A DNA stretch of 9,479 bases from an uncultured Bacteroidales bacterium (GTDB taxonomy: Bacteria > Bacteroidota > Bacteroidia > Bacteroidales > UBA932): the NCBI GenBank assembly GCA_937906795.1, contig CALCUQ010000391.1:1-9479 (forward strand), read 5' to 3'. The position numbers and the translations under genes were made by a program. The notes under the pieces were generated by a model. It did no database searches. It saw nothing but the letters and a program-made list of their open reading frames with translations, and was not told where the DNA came from. Shown piece by piece: positions 6,936-9,479 of the stretch (the stretch's first letter is position 1; every line of letters begins with the position of its first letter).

Positions 6936-8891
6936 ATGGCAAAGAAAAATACTAAAAAAACACCACAACAACCAAAGCGTAAGTTTAATCCTATCTGGAT
7001 TATTTATATGCCTTTGCTGGTTATGTTGGGTTGGATGTATCTGAATGGATCAGCATCGGTGGATCCAATAAAGACAGAGTGGTATAAGGTTAAAGAGCAG
7101 ATAATTCCATCTGGTGATGTTGAGAAAGTAACAGTTATAACTAACCAGAACAAAGCTCAAATAACCATTAAGCAGGATAGTATAAAGAAATATATAAATC
7201 AGTTTGGAGGCAAAGAACCTGCAAGTGGCCCGCATTTTTATTTTCTTGTATCAAAGAATTTTGATTCAGATGAGCAGTTGGAGCAACTGAGAAACGCTTT
7301 GCCAGAGGACAAGCGATTTGCTATTGTAAACGAGGAGTACAAGGATTATTGGGGAAAAGCCCTTGACTGGTTGTTGTTCCCTATGATTATTTTGGCTCTT
7401 TGGTTCTTCTTCTTTAGAAATATTGCAAAGAATGCTGGTGGTGGCGGTGGAGTATTTAGTGTGGGCAAGTCTCAGGCAAAATTATTTGACAAGGATGGAA
7501 ACCAGAGAGTTACATTTAAAGATGTTGCTGGTCTGGATGAGGCAAAGGTTGAGGTTATGGAGATTGTGGATTTCTTGCGTAATCCTAAAAAGTATACAGC
7601 CTTAGGTGGTAAAATTCCTAAAGGTGCGTTGCTTGTAGGCCCTCCTGGTACAGGAAAAACCTTATTGGCAAAAGCAGTTGCCGGAGAGGCAAATGTTCCG
7701 TTTTTCTCAATATCGGGTTCTGATTTTGTTGAAATGTTTGTTGGTGTTGGAGCATCAAGAGTGAGGGATTTGTTCAAACAGGCAAAAGAAAAAGCTCCTT
7801 GTATTGTGTTTATAGATGAGATTGATGCTGTTGGTAGAGCAAGGGGTAAAAATACAGGTTTTTCAAGCAATGATGAAAGGGAGAACACTTTGAACCAATT
7901 GCTTACAGAAATGGATGGCTTTGGTACAAATTCTGGAGTCATTATTCTTGCTGCAACCAACAGGGCGGATATTCTGGATAAGGCACTTATGAGAGCTGGT
8001 AGATTTGACAGACAAATTCATGTAGATTTGCCTGAGCTTAAGGAGAGAGAGGAGATTTTTAAAGTGCACCTTGCAAAACTTAAATTGGATAAAGATCTTG
8101 AAACATCGTTTTTGTCAAAACAGACTCCGGGTTTTTCTGGTGCAGATATAGCAAATGTATGTAACGAGGCTGCACTTATTGCCGCAAGACATGACAAACC
8201 GGCTATTGGCAAACAAGATTTCTTGGATGCAATTGACAGAATAGTTGGAGGTTTGGAAAAGAAAAGCAAAATCATTCCACCTCACGAGAAAAAGACTATT
8301 GCATTCCACGAGGCAGGACACGCAACTGTAAGCTGGTTATTGCCAAATGCAAATCCTTTATTAAAGGTTACAATTATACCTAGAGGTAAAGCACTTGGTG
8401 CTGCATGGTATCTTCCAGAGGAGAGACAGATAACAACCAAAGAGCAGATGATGGATGAAATGGCTGCTACCATTGGAGGTAGAGTTGCAGAAGAGATTAT
8501 AAATGGAAGAATATCTACCGGAGCTCTTTCTGATTTGGAGAAATTGACTAAACAGGCGTATGCAATGGTCAGCTATTTTGGTATGAGTGAGAAAGTTGGT
8601 CACGTTTCTTTCTATGATTCGTCAGATGGATATGGCTTTAGTAAACCTTATAGTGAAAAGACTGCTGAACTTATTGATAAAGAGGCTAAAGAGTTGATTG
8701 ATTCTGCACATGCAAAAGCAACTGAGGTTCTTAAAAACAATATGGAGGGCTTTACAAAATTGGCTAATCTTCTTTTGGATAGAGAGGTTATTTTCTCCGA
8801 CGACCTTGAGAATATTTTTGGCCCTCGCCAAGGAAAAGAGGAGCAGCAAGCGGGTGAAGATAAGCCTGAGGAAAACCAGGATAACGAATAA
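6936..8891 (+). CDS. ftsH: ATP-dependent zinc metalloprotease FtsH
   Basis: FtsH is a hexameric inner-membrane AAA+ protease that removes damaged or unassembled membrane proteins and some short-lived cytosolic regulators. The 651-residue chain has a basic N-terminus, a first membrane helix (about 18-38), a periplasmic domain (about 39-142), a second helix (about 143-163) and a glycine-rich linker (168-172). The AAA+ module follows: Walker A GPPGTGKT (235-242), pore motif MFVG (267-270), Walker B VFIDEID (291-297) and the second region of homology ATNRADILDKALMRAGRFDRQ with arginines 353 and 356. The protease site is HEAGH (zinc ligands H458 and H462) with third ligand D533 in GALSD. The C-terminal tail (about 632-651) is acidic and polar. 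ATG lies 10 bases after rsfS, and cdsA follows after 15 bases, so one transcript is likely. All catalytic residues are intact. Confidence 0.98.
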   Translation: MAKKNTKKTPQQPKRKFNPIWIIYMPLLVMLGWMYLNGSASVDPIKTEWYKVKEQIIPSGDVEKVTVITNQNKAQITIKQDSIKKYINQFGGKEPASGPHFYFLVSKNFDSDEQLEQLRNALPEDKRFAIVNEEYKDYWGKALDWLLFPMIILALWFFFFRNIAKNAGGGGGVFSVGKSQAKLFDKDGNQRVTFKDVAGLDEAKVEVMEIVDFLRNPKKYTALGGKIPKGALLVGPPGTGKTLLAKAVAGEANVPFFSISGSDFVEMFVGVGASRVRDLFKQAKEKAPCIVFIDEIDAVGRARGKNTGFSSNDERENTLNQLLTEMDGFGTNSGVIILAATNRADILDKALMRAGRFDRQIHVDLPELKEREEIFKVHLAKLKLDKDLETSFLSKQTPGFSGADIANVCNEAALIAARHDKPAIGKQDFLDAIDRIVGGLEKKSKIIPPHEKKTIAFHEAGHATVSWLLPNANPLLKVTIIPRGKALGAAWYLPEERQITTKEQMMDEMAATIGGRVAEEIINGRISTGALSDLEKLTKQAYAMVSYFGMSEKVGHVSFYDSSDGYGFSKPYSEKTAELIDKEAKELIDSAHAKATEVLKNNMEGFTKLANLLLDREVIFSDDLENIFGPRQGKEEQQAGEDKPEENQDNE

Positions 8892-8906
8892 TATATTTGT
8901 CGGCCG

Positions 8907-9479
8907 ATGAAAAATTTTATAATCCGTGCAATAAGCGGGATAATATTTGGTGTAATGGTAATTGGTGCTATATTGCTTAGCCCAATTACCTTTGCTGTTG
9001 TTTTTGGAGCAATAATGTCTCTTACTTTATTTGAGTATCACAATATCACCATGGGAAAATGGGGTGAGAATGGTAATTTTATGCCAAGACTATTCTCAAT
9101 GATTGCTTCTGTTTCACTTTTTGTAACAGCATTCCTTGTGTGCGGATATAATATGCACAGTAAGTTTTTGCTCATAAATGTAATTCCTGTTATTGGGCTG
9201 TTTGTCTCAAATTTGTATGTTAAAAGATACAATATAAGGGATAAGGAGATTGTAAATGGAGTTGAGACTGTAAAACCAAATGGATATGAACTGGTTTCTC
9301 ATTCTATGTATGGATTTTTATATGTTGCTGTCCCTTATTCTATGATGAATCTTGCTGCATTTAATGGGGGAGAGTATAATGGCCTTCTATTTTTGAGTAT
9401 GCTTATAATTCTGTGGTGTACAGATGTTGGAGCATATTTGTTTGGATCGCTTATAGGCCAGAGATTCAACAATAAATTA
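8907..9479 (+). CDS. cdsA: Phosphatidate cytidylyltransferase CdsA (3' end cut off by window)
   Basis: CdsA is an inner-membrane enzyme making CDP-diacylglycerol from phosphatidic acid and CTP, the branch point to all phospholipid head groups. The frame runs open from ATG 8907 to the window end, giving 191 residues of an expected 270-280 or so. Hydrophobic stretches at about 8-42, 61-81, 87-104, 134-151 and 159-184 indicate several membrane helices. WCTDVGAYLFGSLIGQRF (170-187) matches the conserved D-x-G-A-Y-x-x-G segment of the family. The downstream signature with the second catalytic aspartates is beyond the window. The start is placed at 8907 because the N-terminus MKNFIIRAISGI resembles Bacteroidota CdsA proteins and lies 15 bases after ftsH. 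The gene order after ftsH supports the call. Confidence is limited only by the missing C-terminal signature. Confidence 0.9.
   Translation, partial: MKNFIIRAISGIIFGVMVIGAILLSPITFAVVFGAIMSLTLFEYHNITMGKWGENGNFMPRLFSMIASVSLFVTAFLVCGYNMHSKFLLINVIPVIGLFVSNLYVKRYNIRDKEIVNGVETVKPNGYELVSHSMYGFLYVAVPYSMMNLAAFNGGEYNGLLFLSMLIILWCTDVGAYLFGSLIGQRFNNKL

Noticed and set aside
7472..7960. 162-codon open frame on the reverse strand
   Set aside because: It lies wholly opposite the highly conserved FtsH AAA+ domain, has no recognisable motif, and mirrors codon bias of ftsH.
8892..8899. TATATTTG matching the -7 promoter box between ftsH and cdsA
   Set aside because: The start site would fall at about 8904-8907, on the cdsA ATG itself, and no -33 element lies upstream. 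Chance match in AT-rich DNA is more likely.

Overview
The window reads as ordinary chromosomal housekeeping DNA from a member of the Bacteroidota, most likely order Bacteroidales. The support is the gene order birA / rsfS-ftsH-cdsA, the type of ClpP, ClpX and FtsH sequences, the absence of Shine-Dalgarno motifs before starts, and two matches to the Bacteroidota -7 promoter box (TAnnTTTG). The DNA is AT-rich, CpG-poor, and uses mainly AGA/AGG for arginine. Genus and species cannot be named from this.

Left part (1-5635, all + strand): a 5'-truncated clpP overlaps clpX by 14 bases. A 20-base AT-rich gap follows, then a tightly packed run of an M20-family metallopeptidase, pyrF (3-base gap) and a secreted metallophosphatase/5'-nucleotidase (1-base gap). 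The first pair makes the ClpXP cytoplasmic protease. The following genes combine peptide breakdown, the last step of UMP synthesis, and probable periplasmic hydrolysis of nucleotides or related phosphate esters.

Middle (5625-6446, - strand): birA, a biotin-protein ligase without a DNA-binding domain. It converges on the nucleotidase with an 11-base overlap of coding ends, and diverges from rsfS across a gap that carries two facing -7 promoter boxes only four bases apart.

Right part (6518-9479, + strand): rsfS (ribosomal silencing factor, probable GTG start), ftsH (membrane AAA+ zinc protease) and the first 191 codons of cdsA (CDP-diacylglycerol synthase), closely spaced and probably one operon. 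It couples ribosome silencing, membrane protein quality control and phospholipid synthesis.

There are no gaps above 300 bases, no RNA genes, mobile elements, CRISPR arrays or broken genes. I found no undescribed system. The points most worth a second look are the interlocked birA/rsfS promoters, the atypical C-terminal domain of the nucleotidase, and the convergent overlap with little room for a terminator.
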